Shown in pieces: positions 45,250 to 55,003 of a stretch of 64,000 nt of DNA. The DNA comes from an uncultured Eubacterium sp. (GTDB taxonomy: Bacteria; Bacillota; Clostridia; Lachnospirales; Lachnospiraceae), in the NCBI GenBank assembly GCA_947385775.1, contig CANDMI010000008.1:1-64000 (forward strand), read 5' to 3'. The stretch's first letter is position 1, and each line of letters begins with the position of its first letter. The notes under the pieces were generated by a model that had not been told where the DNA came from, made no database searches, and saw only the letters and a program-made list of their open reading frames with translations. The position numbers were made by a program, and so were the translations under genes.

Positions 45250-47997
45250 ATGAGGAGCAGCAAGATCAAGAAAGCAACTATCTACGAAAACCGGGTCAAA
45301 CCGACTTTCGATAAAATCCTTGCGTTTGGTGGGCTTGTAGTTTTATCGCCGCTTTTTATAGCTGTTTCAGTAGCAATTGTTCTGGATAATCCAGGACCTG
45401 TTTTTTTTACGCAAAAGAGAATAGGAAAGGATGGGAGAATTTTTAAACTGCATAAATTTCGCAGTATGAGGACAGATGCTCCACATGATGTGCCGACGCA
45501 TCAATTGGATGACCCTGAGCAATATATTACTAATGTGGGCAGAGTGTTGAGAAGAACGAGCTTAGATGAGCTTCCTCAGATCTGGGACATTTTCCGCGGG
45601 AAAATGTCAGTAGTCGGCCCCAGGCCGGCATTATGGAATCAAGATGATTTGGTTGCTGAGAGGGAGAAATACAATGCGAACAATGTTTTGCCGGGACTGA
45701 CAGGCCTTGCCCAGATTAAAGGCAGGGATGAACTGGAAATAGTGGAGAAGGCAAAGTTAGATGGGGAGTATGCAAATGTTTTGAAACAGGGCGGGGTAAA
45801 AGCCCTGTTTTTTGATGTTAAATGTATGATTGAAACCATATTTTCTGTTCCAGGTGGTAAAGGGGTTGTGGAAGGCGGAACGGGAAAATTACATAAGGGG
45901 GAAGAGATGATGTCAAATGCCCATGCGGCAGACGCAGGATTTGATGACTATGGGCATCGAAAACACTTTCATATCAATATATGCGAAAAATGCAAAAGGA
46001 AAGTTCTAATCACAGGCAGGGACTCTTACATTGGTACGTCTTTTGAAAAATGGGCTAAGGAGCATTACTTTTTGAATTTTACGATTGATACAGTTGATAT
46101 GCGCAGTGAGGACTGGCGAAAAATAGATTTTGCCCTTTATGACACTGTATTCCATGTGGCAGGACTCGCCCATGCAGATGTGGGAAAGTTGCCAGAAGAA
46201 GAAAAAAAGAAATATTACGCAGTAAATACAGATTTAGCTGTTGAGGCAGCAAAAAAGGCAAAAGCAGAAGGTGTAAAGCAGTTTGTTCTGATGTCTTCTA
46301 TGATTATTTATGGGGATTCGGCTTCATATGGGAAAGAGAAGGTAATTGATGAATATACGGTGCCAGTCCCTACAAATTTTTATGGGGACAGTAAGTGGCG
46401 GGCAGACAAAAAGGTGCGGGCGCTTGCTGATGGGAAGTTCCGTGTGGCAGTAGTTAGACCGCCGATGGTCTATGGGAAAGAAAGTAAAGGGAATTATCAG
46501 ACATTAGTAAAGCTGGCAAAAAAGCTGCCAGTATTCCCAAATGTGGATAACAGGAGGTCAATGCTTTATATTGATAGTTTGTGTGAGCTTTTGTGTAAGC
46601 TGATGATATCTGGAGAAGGAGGAGTATATTTTCCTCAGGATAAGGAGTATAAAAATACTAGTAAGATGGTAAAACAAATAGCAGACGCAGTAGGAAAAAG
46701 GATATGGGTTACTAAGCTGCTTAAACCTGCGGTAGCAGTATGTAGCTATATACCGGGGAAAGTATCTAGGCTGGTGGATAAGGCATTTGGGAATTTTGTA
46801 TATAGTAAAGGGTTAAGTGAATATGATGGGTTGGATTATCAGGTTGATCCACTAGAAAGTGATAACAAAAAAACGGAAGGGACTGGCAAAACAGTCCTTA
46901 TTTTAGTTAACCATGATGTGGTCTTATATAATTTTCGTTTAGAACTTGTAGAGAGACTTTTGAGGGATGGATATGATGTGCATATTTCCAGTCCGTATGG
47001 AGTACGTATTAAAGATTTGGTAGCTCTTGGAGCAAAATATCATGAGGTAATGATTGACCGACATGGTATGAATCCTTTAAAGGAATTATCTATATTACAA
47101 AACTATAAAAGGGTGATAAGACAGGTAAACCCTATAATTATATTAGGATATACGATTAAGCCAAATATTTATGGTGCAATAGCAGCAAGGGATGCAGGAG
47201 TGCCATTCGTAGCAAATATTACGGGTTTGGGAACTGCAGTCGGATACAATGGACCGAGACAGCATATAGCAGTTTTGCTTTATAAATTGGCATTTACGAA
47301 AGTACAGCGGGTTTTTTTTCAAAATAAGGATAATAAGGATTTTTTTCAAAAAAAACATATTGCTGTTGACAAACTAACATTGCTTCCTGGTTCAGGTGTA
47401 AATCTTAATCGGTATCCAATTACGCCATATCCAAATTGCGGAGATGGGAAAAGCGGAGAGCCAGTAAAATTTGCTTTTATCTCTCGGATTATGGAAGAGA
47501 AAGGAATTAATCAATATTTGGAAGCCGCAGAAAAGATAAAAAAGGAATATCCTATGACAGAATTTCATGTTTGTGGATTTTGCGAAAAAGAATATGATGG
47601 TAGACTTGAGGAATTAAACGAAAAAGGTGTTGTTATGTATCATGGCATGATTCGTGATGTGGCCAAATTTATGAGTGAAATGCACTGTATTGTGCATCCT
47701 ACCTATTATCCAGAAGGGTTATGTAATGTTTTATTAGAAGCTGCATCTTGTGGGAGATGTATTATAACAACAGACCGAGCAGGTTGCCGAGAGGTGGTAA
47801 AAAATAAAATAAATGGTTTTTTGGTTCCAGAAAAAGATGTGAGAGCTCTTATACAAGCAATAGGACAATTTATAGAATTAGACAATGAAAAGAAAGTATG
47901 CATGGGAATGGAAGGACGAAAATTAGTTGAAAAAAGTTATGATCGACAGATTGTGGTGAAGATGTATATGAAAGAAATAAGTAGAGTGGGGAAATAA
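45250..47997 (+). CDS. Three-domain fusion: phosphoglycosyl transferase, SDR epimerase, GT4 glycosyltransferase
   Basis: 915 residues. Domain 1 (1-215) is a monotopic phosphoglycosyl transferase: a re-entrant hydrophobic helix (KILAFGGLVVLSPLFIAVSV), RIGKDGRIFKLHKFRSM, SLDELPQIWDIFRGKMSVVG and LPGLTGLAQIKGRD; it would load sugar-1-phosphate on undecaprenyl phosphate. Domain 2 (250-540) is an NAD-dependent epimerase/reductase with VLITGRDSYIGTSF and the active YxxxK in FYGDSKWRADK. Domain 3 (548-915) is a GT4 glycosyltransferase with EGLCNVLLEAASCGRCIITT. ATG 45250 follows GGAG by 6 nt. An AAGGGGGAAGAG site before ATG 45907, at the domain 1-2 junction, could start a separate two-domain product. 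It would act at the inner membrane face, starting and extending the repeat unit. Confidence 0.88.
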   Translation: MRSSKIKKATIYENRVKPTFDKILAFGGLVVLSPLFIAVSVAIVLDNPGPVFFTQKRIGKDGRIFKLHKFRSMRTDAPHDVPTHQLDDPEQYITNVGRVLRRTSLDELPQIWDIFRGKMSVVGPRPALWNQDDLVAEREKYNANNVLPGLTGLAQIKGRDELEIVEKAKLDGEYANVLKQGGVKALFFDVKCMIETIFSVPGGKGVVEGGTGKLHKGEEMMSNAHAADAGFDDYGHRKHFHINICEKCKRKVLITGRDSYIGTSFEKWAKEHYFLNFTIDTVDMRSEDWRKIDFALYDTVFHVAGLAHADVGKLPEEEKKKYYAVNTDLAVEAAKKAKAEGVKQFVLMSSMIIYGDSASYGKEKVIDEYTVPVPTNFYGDSKWRADKKVRALADGKFRVAVVRPPMVYGKESKGNYQTLVKLAKKLPVFPNVDNRRSMLYIDSLCELLCKLMISGEGGVYFPQDKEYKNTSKMVKQIADAVGKRIWVTKLLKPAVAVCSYIPGKVSRLVDKAFGNFVYSKGLSEYDGLDYQVDPLESDNKKTEGTGKTVLILVNHDVVLYNFRLELVERLLRDGYDVHISSPYGVRIKDLVALGAKYHEVMIDRHGMNPLKELSILQNYKRVIRQVNPIIILGYTIKPNIYGAIAARDAGVPFVANITGLGTAVGYNGPRQHIAVLLYKLAFTKVQRVFFQNKDNKDFFQKKHIAVDKLTLLPGSGVNLNRYPITPYPNCGDGKSGEPVKFAFISRIMEEKGINQYLEAAEKIKKEYPMTEFHVCGFCEKEYDGRLEELNEKGVVMYHGMIRDVAKFMSEMHCIVHPTYYPEGLCNVLLEAASCGRCIITTDRAGCREVVKNKINGFLVPEKDVRALIQAIGQFIELDNEKKVCMGMEGRKLVEKSYDRQIVVKMYMKEISRVGK

Positions 47998-48867
47998 ATG
48001 GATAAAGAGTTGTTAAAAAGATTTTTGAAATCATGTATTCCGTGGCGCTTGCGCTATCTGGTCAAAATTCAAGAAGCTAAAGGGAATGTAAGATTGTCAA
48101 ATGGGATAAAACAGCAAAGAACTATTGAAGAATATAATAATACATTTTTTAATGCTATGGATATTCTTGGAATAGAAGATTTCAAAGGAAAGAATGTATG
48201 TGAACTAGGGCCGGGGCAACATCTAATTCATCCTTTTTTGGAATATCAATTGGGTGCATCTAAAGAAATACTGTTGGAGATAGATGATTTTGCCAATGTC
48301 AATTCGCTTGTTGATAGAAAAGGGTTGAAGTTGAGGAAAGGATATGCCTTATCAAAGAAATTGCCGAAGATGGAAACGAACGAAACATGGAAGACATATT
48401 TGCAAAGGATAAATGCAGAATATAGGACTGATGGACTCGATGGATATAAGGCTATTCCAGATAACAGTGTGAATTATGTTTTTTCGTTTGCTGTATTTGA
48501 ACACATAAGAAAAAAGGAGTTTAAGGAATATTTAAGACAAATGTATCGATTTATGCAAATTGGTGGCGAAGCATTTCATGTGGTTGACTATACGGATCAT
48601 CTTGGTGGGAAAAAGAACCATCTTCGTTTTTCGGAAACTGTCTGGGAGGATGAAGTGCATTATAAGTTAGATAATTACACTAATAGGATACCATGCTCTG
48701 AAATGTGCAGAATAATGAAGCAAACAGGATTTAAAATAGTCCAATGTAAAAAGACATATTCAGAAAAACCATTAATAAAAAGAAAAAATATGGATAGATG
48801 TTTCAAGGATATGAATGAAGAAGATATATTGACCACGGGTGCGGTAATTATTGCAAGAAAAGAATAA
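47998..48867 (+). CDS. Class I SAM-dependent methyltransferase
   Basis: 289 residues. GKNVCELGPGQHLIHPF is the SAM loop and NSVNYVFSFAVFEHIRKKEF the typical post-motif region, with EAFHVVDYTDHLGG after it. It probably methylates a sugar or pendant group of the polysaccharide. The start codon directly abuts the stop of the fusion gene. AT-rich codon use marks the beginning of the low-GC core of the cluster. Confidence 0.78.
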   Translation: MDKELLKRFLKSCIPWRLRYLVKIQEAKGNVRLSNGIKQQRTIEEYNNTFFNAMDILGIEDFKGKNVCELGPGQHLIHPFLEYQLGASKEILLEIDDFANVNSLVDRKGLKLRKGYALSKKLPKMETNETWKTYLQRINAEYRTDGLDGYKAIPDNSVNYVFSFAVFEHIRKKEFKEYLRQMYRFMQIGGEAFHVVDYTDHLGGKKNHLRFSETVWEDEVHYKLDNYTNRIPCSEMCRIMKQTGFKIVQCKKTYSEKPLIKRKNMDRCFKDMNEEDILTTGAVIIARKE

Positions 48868-48925
48868 AAAATCGATGAAACAATTATAATCAGATTAAGT
48901 AGAACCTGGGTAGGAAGGATAAAAG

Positions 48926-50053
48926 ATGAGTGATGAAAAGAAAGTTTTGTATATTGGAAACTTTATATTACCCGATAAAAATGCCGCAGCACACCGTGTA
49001 CTTGCAATTGGAAAAGCATTGCGGGAATGTGGGATAGAAGTAGTTTATGCAGGTGTTACTGAAAACAAAACAAAACAGGATATTCTCTTATCTAAAGAAT
49101 TCATACAGGGCTTTGAGTGCTATTTCAGAAACTATCCTAAGAATGCCAAAGAATGGATGTTATATTTAACTGATATTACCTCGTATATCGAAATTATTAG
49201 AGAAAAAAGCACAGTAGATGGAGTCATATTTTATAATCTGTCTTCTTATCTTATGTTGCCATTAATGAGGTATTGTCGGAAAAAAGAAATAAAATGTTTG
49301 GCAGATTGTACAGAGTGGTACAATGTCAGCGAAAAGAAAATACTTTTTAAGTTAGTAAAAGGATTAGATGAATTTTTACGTATGCGCTTATTGCAAAAAC
49401 GAATGGATGGTATGATCGTAATTAGTTCTAGCCTAAAAAAGTATTATAGAAACTGCAAAAATATTATCCAAATTCCACCATTGGTAGACATAAAAGAAAA
49501 GAAATGGAAAAATACAAAAGAAAGTTTATATAATGGCTTATTAATTGCTTACGTGGGGAACCCTGCAACAAAAGATAGAGTTGATTATTTGATTAATGCG
49601 ATAGATGGATTAAACCGGAATATACGTCTAGACATTGTTGGGATTACCTTGGAGGAATACTTAAAATTTTATCCAAAGCAGCGGAAAATACTGAGGGGGA
49701 AGAATGAGATATATTTTCATGGCAAGTTAACACATACGGAAGCATTAAACTATGTACAAAATGCAGATTACACTTGTTTTTTTAGAAATAAAACAAGGAG
49801 TAATATGATGGGGTTTCCGTCCAAATTCGTGGAATCTGTTAGTTGTGGCACACCAGTAATTACGAATGATACAAGTGACTTAAAATCTTTTATTAAAAAA
49901 GGTTGTGGCATAATAGTAGAATCTACAAAGATTAATGATATTCAAATTGCACTTTTAGAGGCTCCAAAACCAACTAGTTTAAACTGGAAAATCTTTGATT
50001 ATCGTAATTATGTTGCTAAAATTAATGAGTGGGCAAGAATAGTTTTATATTGA
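48926..50053 (+). CDS. GT4-type glycosyltransferase
   Basis: 375 residues of GT-B fold. VLYIGNFILPDKNAAAHRVLAIGKAL at the start, ISSSLKKYY in the middle, and the donor-site region NMMGFPSKFVESVSCGTPVI with a modified EX7E motif near the end. GGAAGGATAAAAG precedes ATG 48926. Adds one sugar of the repeat unit; specificity cannot be read. Confidence 0.82.
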   Translation: MSDEKKVLYIGNFILPDKNAAAHRVLAIGKALRECGIEVVYAGVTENKTKQDILLSKEFIQGFECYFRNYPKNAKEWMLYLTDITSYIEIIREKSTVDGVIFYNLSSYLMLPLMRYCRKKEIKCLADCTEWYNVSEKKILFKLVKGLDEFLRMRLLQKRMDGMIVISSSLKKYYRNCKNIIQIPPLVDIKEKKWKNTKESLYNGLLIAYVGNPATKDRVDYLINAIDGLNRNIRLDIVGITLEEYLKFYPKQRKILRGKNEIYFHGKLTHTEALNYVQNADYTCFFRNKTRSNMMGFPSKFVESVSCGTPVITNDTSDLKSFIKKGCGIIVESTKINDIQIALLEAPKPTSLNWKIFDYRNYVAKINEWARIVLY

Positions 50054-50059
50054 GTGATT

Positions 50060-51022
50060 ATGAAAGACAATCATATTAACATTGCATATGCATGTAATGA
50101 GGCTTATATGGAGCAAACTATGGTATCAATGATATCCTTATTTGAAAATAATAGGAATCATGATAATATCAAGATTTACTTCGTAGACATGGGCATTACT
50201 ATAGAATCAAAAAGAAAATTAAATATGTTGGCTGGAACATATGGGTACAAGCTTGATTTTATTATTTTTAATGACTTAGCAAGTGATCTCCATATTAAAG
50301 ATACAGGGCGCCATATTGCAAGCGTTTATGCAAAAATATTTTTTTCGGGACTAAAAGATATAGATCGAATACTGTATATAGATAGTGATACTGTCGTTGT
50401 TGATGATATTGCTACTGTATATTTTGAAAATTTAGAAAATTATTTGTGTGCAGGTGTAACGACTTTAGTAAATGCTGAAAATTCATATTTAGAAAATATT
50501 ACAGATGAGGATGTTATTATAAATGATGGTGTTGTTCTGATAAATCTAAAGTTGTGGCGTGAACTAAAAACAACAAATAAATGTTTGGAATTTATTCAAT
50601 TACATAATGGGAAGCCTCCAGTATTGAGTGAGGGAACCATTAATGTGGTATGTAGAGGAAAAATAAAGCGGTTACATCCCAGATATAATCTGATGAGTGG
50701 ATTGCTCGATGGTACAGAAAGTAAATTTGAGAAGCTTACTTCAAGAAGTTATTATTCTCAAAAAGAGCTGGATGAAGCACGAGAAAATCCATGTATAATT
50801 CATTTTTTAGCTGCTTTTTATAATCGGCCATGGTTTAAAGATTGTTCTCATCCATTGAAGGATGAATATATAAAATATAGAAATTTGACCGAATGGAGAC
50901 GGAAAGCATTAGGAAACCAAAAGTTGCCCATTAGAATTAGACTAGTAAGCTTCCTATATCATTATTTGCCGATAAATATATTTATTATGATAAGGAAGAT
51001 AGTGAAAATATTTAGAGGATAA
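50060..51022 (+). CDS. GT8-family glycosyltransferase
   Basis: 320 residues. INIAYACNEAYMEQTMVSM opens the GT-A fold; RILYIDSDTVVVDD carries the metal-binding DxD; NDGVVLINLKLWRE and CIIHFLAAFYNRPW follow as in galactosyl- and glucosyltransferases of family 8. ATG 50060 is used; GTG 50054 is also possible. Starts 6 nt after the previous stop. Confidence 0.88.
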   Translation: MKDNHINIAYACNEAYMEQTMVSMISLFENNRNHDNIKIYFVDMGITIESKRKLNMLAGTYGYKLDFIIFNDLASDLHIKDTGRHIASVYAKIFFSGLKDIDRILYIDSDTVVVDDIATVYFENLENYLCAGVTTLVNAENSYLENITDEDVIINDGVVLINLKLWRELKTTNKCLEFIQLHNGKPPVLSEGTINVVCRGKIKRLHPRYNLMSGLLDGTESKFEKLTSRSYYSQKELDEARENPCIIHFLAAFYNRPWFKDCSHPLKDEYIKYRNLTEWRRKALGNQKLPIRIRLVSFLYHYLPINIFIMIRKIVKIFRG

Positions 51023-51031
51023 ATAATCATT

Positions 51032-52204
51032 GTGTTAAATTTAATATTATTTACGGTATTCTTTTTCGGGATATCGCTATTGATACAAAATTATAGTTTA
51101 AGAAGGATAAATCAAAAAAGCATAAAATATAATTCAAGTTGCAATATTGCTAACCTAGATTTAGAATGCCTTATTGTGCTTTTTTTAATAGCTTTATTAC
51201 CAATCCTTCTAATTACATATCGAAGTGAAATTACGGGTGCTGATACTTGTAATTATATTAAACATTTTGAGCTCGGTGAAGAGTATATGTTAAGAGAGGC
51301 TGAAAGCAGCCATGAGTATTTTTTTTGGTGGATTTTCACCTTTTTTGTACGAATTGGTTCCATTAGGTTTGCGTTCTTTACCTTTGCTACGCTAACTATA
51401 TATATTGCTTTTATTTCTGTTTATAAATTGTCAATAAAATTTGATTCATTTTTAATGGCAATGCTATACATGCTTTTATTCTTTCAAGAGGCTTTTAATA
51501 TTATCCGCCAAATGATTTCAATATCTATCATTTTTTTGTCAATTTCGTATATTTATGAGCGGAAAATTAAGGCATATTTGATGTGTATATTAATTGCTGC
51601 TTTATTTCATACATCTGCTGTTTTTTGTGTGCCGATGTATTTTTTATATACTATGAACGAAAAAACCCGATGTAATTTTTACAAATATAAAAATTATATT
51701 ATTTTAATCTCAGGAACCATCCTTTTTTTTTATTTTCCGAAAATAAGAGCTTTTATTGAAGAAGAAATGAATTTTACAAGGTTTTCTGATTTAGAGAGCT
51801 CTGAAGCTATTTCTAATTTTTTGTGGCTGAAATCTATGGTGATTAATATTGTTATATATGTGATACTAATATTTTTACAGAAAAAGTCAAATAAAAGATG
51901 GGCGAAAACAGATAAAAAAGATTTTATGTTTTTGTGGGGGCTTTCTATAATATTTCTTATATCATTAGCATTAAGAGCATATATAAATTGGATATTTCGA
52001 ATAGGGTATTATTACGAAATTGGAACTATTATTTTAGCAGCCAAACTATGCCCTAACGAAAATAGGATTATCCGAGAGGGGACGCTAAAATTATACAGAA
52101 ATCATATAGTTGTTCTTGGATATTATGTTGCGTATTTCTTTTTTCTCAATTATCATAATAATTTTGATTCGAGTGCGCTGGTTAATTTTTATTTGGCATT
52201 ATAG
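51032..52204 (+). CDS. EpsG/Wzy-like polysaccharide polymerase
   Basis: 390 residues and about ten membrane helices. The EpsG family motif ITGADTCNYIKHFE and NIIRQMISISIIFLSISYIY with FHTSAVFCVPMYF are present. It probably polymerises lipid-linked repeat units on the outer face. It starts at GTG 51032 with GAGGA about 12 nt upstream. It is the only polymerase candidate in the window. Confidence 0.83.
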   Translation: MLNLILFTVFFFGISLLIQNYSLRRINQKSIKYNSSCNIANLDLECLIVLFLIALLPILLITYRSEITGADTCNYIKHFELGEEYMLREAESSHEYFFWWIFTFFVRIGSIRFAFFTFATLTIYIAFISVYKLSIKFDSFLMAMLYMLLFFQEAFNIIRQMISISIIFLSISYIYERKIKAYLMCILIAALFHTSAVFCVPMYFLYTMNEKTRCNFYKYKNYIILISGTILFFYFPKIRAFIEEEMNFTRFSDLESSEAISNFLWLKSMVINIVIYVILIFLQKKSNKRWAKTDKKDFMFLWGLSIIFLISLALRAYINWIFRIGYYYEIGTIILAAKLCPNENRIIREGTLKLYRNHIVVLGYYVAYFFFLNYHNNFDSSALVNFYLAL

Positions 52205-52443
52205 AGGGTACGTTTAAAATGGTAAGATAGGAGTAAAACGAGATGAAAATAAAATTGTTGATTAAAAATTATATATCATTTAGTATATTATACCCAGGCT
52301 GAAAGAGAGATTAAAAAATATTGGAGCCGATGGGATATAACATATCAAGGAGAAGGGAGAATGCTTTTTGTTCAAGATACAGATGATTGATTTCCTTATG
52401 TGCGACATGGTGTTCTTGATGCAGAAAGAGTTTTGTAAGAGTT
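52205..52443. other. Gap with broken coding fragments
   Basis: MKIKLLIKNYISFSILYPG then stop (from 52242, after AGGAG) looks like the start of a CDP-glycerol transferase-type protein. A second piece, DITYQGEGRMLFVQDTDD near 52340, reads as the middle of another protein. Neither continues. This suggests a deleted gene between the polymerase and the next transferase. Confidence 0.35.
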
Positions 52444-53364
52444 ATGATTAGACATGAAGAAAAAGTCAGCAAGTATTTGCGCGAAATTAATATACGTTAT
52501 TTGCAAGAATTTTATTCTCATAGAAAAAAGGGCGTATGTTATTATTTTCTAACAGGGTGTAAATTACTAAAAAACAGGCAATTTTCTACATTGCGTATGT
52601 TAATTCGAAGAAGATTGCTCCATACGCAAGTGCCAAAGAAAAATCTTTTTTTAGAATTTGGAGATTATTCTGATGATATGAAAGTTGCAATATATACTTG
52701 TATAGTTGGGGATTATGATACGATAAAAGAACCTATGTATATAAATAGTATATGCTGTGATTATTTTTTAATTACTGATCAGAATGTTTCCCTAGACAGT
52801 AGTTGGAATAAGATAAATCTTCAAGATGTAAAAGGTATGCCATCAGGCTTGGATGCCAGCACGGCAAATAGATGGATAAAATTGCATCCACATGAGTTAT
52901 TTCCAGAATATGATTATTCAATATACGTTGATGGAAGTTTTCAAATTGTATCTGATTTAATGCCACTTGTAGGAAAGATGAATGATAGACAATGGTTTGC
53001 TGTTCATAATATTGATGAAGGAATTGATGATATATATAACTATGCCAAAACAGTTGTAGCTGCTAAAAAAGCTCCTGCGAGTATAATTAAGAAACAGATT
53101 GATTTTTATAAAAAAGAAGGATTTCCACGTCATTATGGAATTTTTCAAAATGCTATATTAATAAGAAAGCATAATGATTCTAAATGTATTAGAGTTATGA
53201 ATGAATGGTGGAGACAGCTACAAAAGTTTAGTAAGAGAGATCAAATGAGTTTAAATTATGTCCTATGGAAAAATTCAACTAAAAACTCTGAAATTTTAAT
53301 ACTTCCAGGAACACCGTATAATGATCCGTTTTTTTATTATGGGGGACATAAAACAGAAGGCTAA
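52444..53364 (+). CDS. DUF616/TOD1-like glycosyltransferase
   Basis: 306 residues. The core KVAIYTCIVGDYDTIKEPMY, then WIKLHPHELFPEYDYSIYVD and FFYYGGHKTEG fit the TOD1/MUCI70-type (DUF616) glycosyltransferase family, with D-x-S as likely metal site. It is an uncommon member in capsule loci. About 75 residues before the domain are basic and may bind membrane. It has no strong ribosome site. Confidence 0.72.
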   Translation: MIRHEEKVSKYLREINIRYLQEFYSHRKKGVCYYFLTGCKLLKNRQFSTLRMLIRRRLLHTQVPKKNLFLEFGDYSDDMKVAIYTCIVGDYDTIKEPMYINSICCDYFLITDQNVSLDSSWNKINLQDVKGMPSGLDASTANRWIKLHPHELFPEYDYSIYVDGSFQIVSDLMPLVGKMNDRQWFAVHNIDEGIDDIYNYAKTVVAAKKAPASIIKKQIDFYKKEGFPRHYGIFQNAILIRKHNDSKCIRVMNEWWRQLQKFSKRDQMSLNYVLWKNSTKNSEILILPGTPYNDPFFYYGGHKTEG

Positions 53365-53427
53365 TTGGAAAATCTTTTGGAAAATAAACATGCTCTGGAG
53401 TATCTCTTTTAATTGATATAGATTGAA

Positions 53428-54897
53428 ATGAATGACAAATTAAAACAGTTAGAATCAAAATATAAAATAATACCAAAACCTGTTAGAGCTACATTATGGT
53501 TTACTGTCTGTAATTTTTTGTTAAAAGGTATTTCTTTTTTTTCAGGTCCTCTATTTACACGTTTACTTTCTGAAAAGGAATTTGGTACAGTTTCTTTATT
53601 TTACACATATGAGCAGATACTACTGATATTTGCTACTTGGGAAATACAAATAGGATCTTATCAAAAAGGATTATTCAAATATAAACAGGATATTCGGAGA
53701 TATACAAGAGATACGGTTCTGCTAATCAATATAATGACCATAGTCGTTTTTGCAATGTTGTTTATCTTGTATAAATATGTTGAAAAGTATTTGGGCATGA
53801 ATTTATTGTGCCTGTTTTTTTTGTTTTTATATTTGATTTTTCGTCCATCCTATGATTGCTGGCAACAAAGAATGAGGATGGATTATGAATATAAATTGCC
53901 TGTAATTTTGATAATAGTATATAGTCTTTTATTTGTTGTAATTCCAATATTAGCGCTTATGGTGTTTTCACCTACGGCAAATGTAAAGTTTATATCAGGG
54001 CTTTTGGTAGGGGTAATATTTTCATTCTCATTTTATTTTGTCAGTGTTTTTAGAGGGGGACGGGGTCTTAATAGAGGTAAATTTCAAGAGTATAGTAAAT
54101 ATAATATAAATTTTCAAGGACCATTTGTAATGCACAGCTTATCTTTCCTCATTCTTGCTCAAGCAGATAGGGTAATGATAGGGATGTTTACAGGGGAAGT
54201 AGATGTTGCACATTATAGTGTTGCGTATAGTATAGCTAATACAGTTATAATTCTTCAATCTTCTATTAATCAGTCATTACTTCCTTGGCTGTATCATAAT
54301 TTGGAAGGTGAAAATTACGAGTATATTAGTTCAATAACAAAATACATTCTATTGGGTTTGGGCACAATGATTTTAATGTTCCTTTTGGTAATTCCGGAGG
54401 GGATGAAGATTTTATTTCCTCAAAGCTATATTGTTTCAATGTGGTGTATACCACCTATGTCGGCAGGAGTTTTCTTCATATTTTTGTACTCCCTATTTGT
54501 CAATTTTGAAAGTTACTATGAGAAAACTAAATACATCAGCTATGTCTCTGTCACATGTGCATTCGTTAATATTTTATTAAACTATTTTGGAATAAAGATG
54601 TTTGGATATATAGCCTGCGCATATACGACGCTTATTTCATACATGTTGTTTGCGATAGGGCATTATTATTTTATGAATAAGATAAAAAAGCAACTTGAAA
54701 TCAAAAGTAATGTATTTGATATGAGATCGATAATTATTATAAGCTTTCTTTTTTTAGTAGGAAGTTTTTTAATTACCATGTTATACAAATATTTTTTAAT
54801 CAGGTACTCAATTTTGGCTGTAGCATTTGCTATTGCATTTATTAAACGAAAAATTATTTTAGGGTTGTTATACCCGCGAGAACAGAAGAATTTATAA
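53428..54897 (+). CDS. Wzx-type polysaccharide flippase
   Basis: 489 residues, about 12-14 membrane helices, beginning ATLWFTVCNFLLKGISFFSG, FTRLLSEKEFGTVSLFYTYE, as in the RfbX/oligosaccharide flippase family. It would move undecaprenyl-linked units outward to the EpsG-like polymerase. Confidence 0.87.
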   Translation: MNDKLKQLESKYKIIPKPVRATLWFTVCNFLLKGISFFSGPLFTRLLSEKEFGTVSLFYTYEQILLIFATWEIQIGSYQKGLFKYKQDIRRYTRDTVLLINIMTIVVFAMLFILYKYVEKYLGMNLLCLFFLFLYLIFRPSYDCWQQRMRMDYEYKLPVILIIVYSLLFVVIPILALMVFSPTANVKFISGLLVGVIFSFSFYFVSVFRGGRGLNRGKFQEYSKYNINFQGPFVMHSLSFLILAQADRVMIGMFTGEVDVAHYSVAYSIANTVIILQSSINQSLLPWLYHNLEGENYEYISSITKYILLGLGTMILMFLLVIPEGMKILFPQSYIVSMWCIPPMSAGVFFIFLYSLFVNFESYYEKTKYISYVSVTCAFVNILLNYFGIKMFGYIACAYTTLISYMLFAIGHYYFMNKIKKQLEIKSNVFDMRSIIIISFLFLVGSFLITMLYKYFLIRYSILAVAFAIAFIKRKIILGLLYPREQKNL

Positions 54898-55003
54898 AGT
54901 TGTTAGATAATCATATTTCATTTGCACTGAAATATCTATGTACAAGGTGGCAAAAGAACGGAGATGATTATATCAGGCAATTATGTGATGGAGGAGGACG
55001 AAA

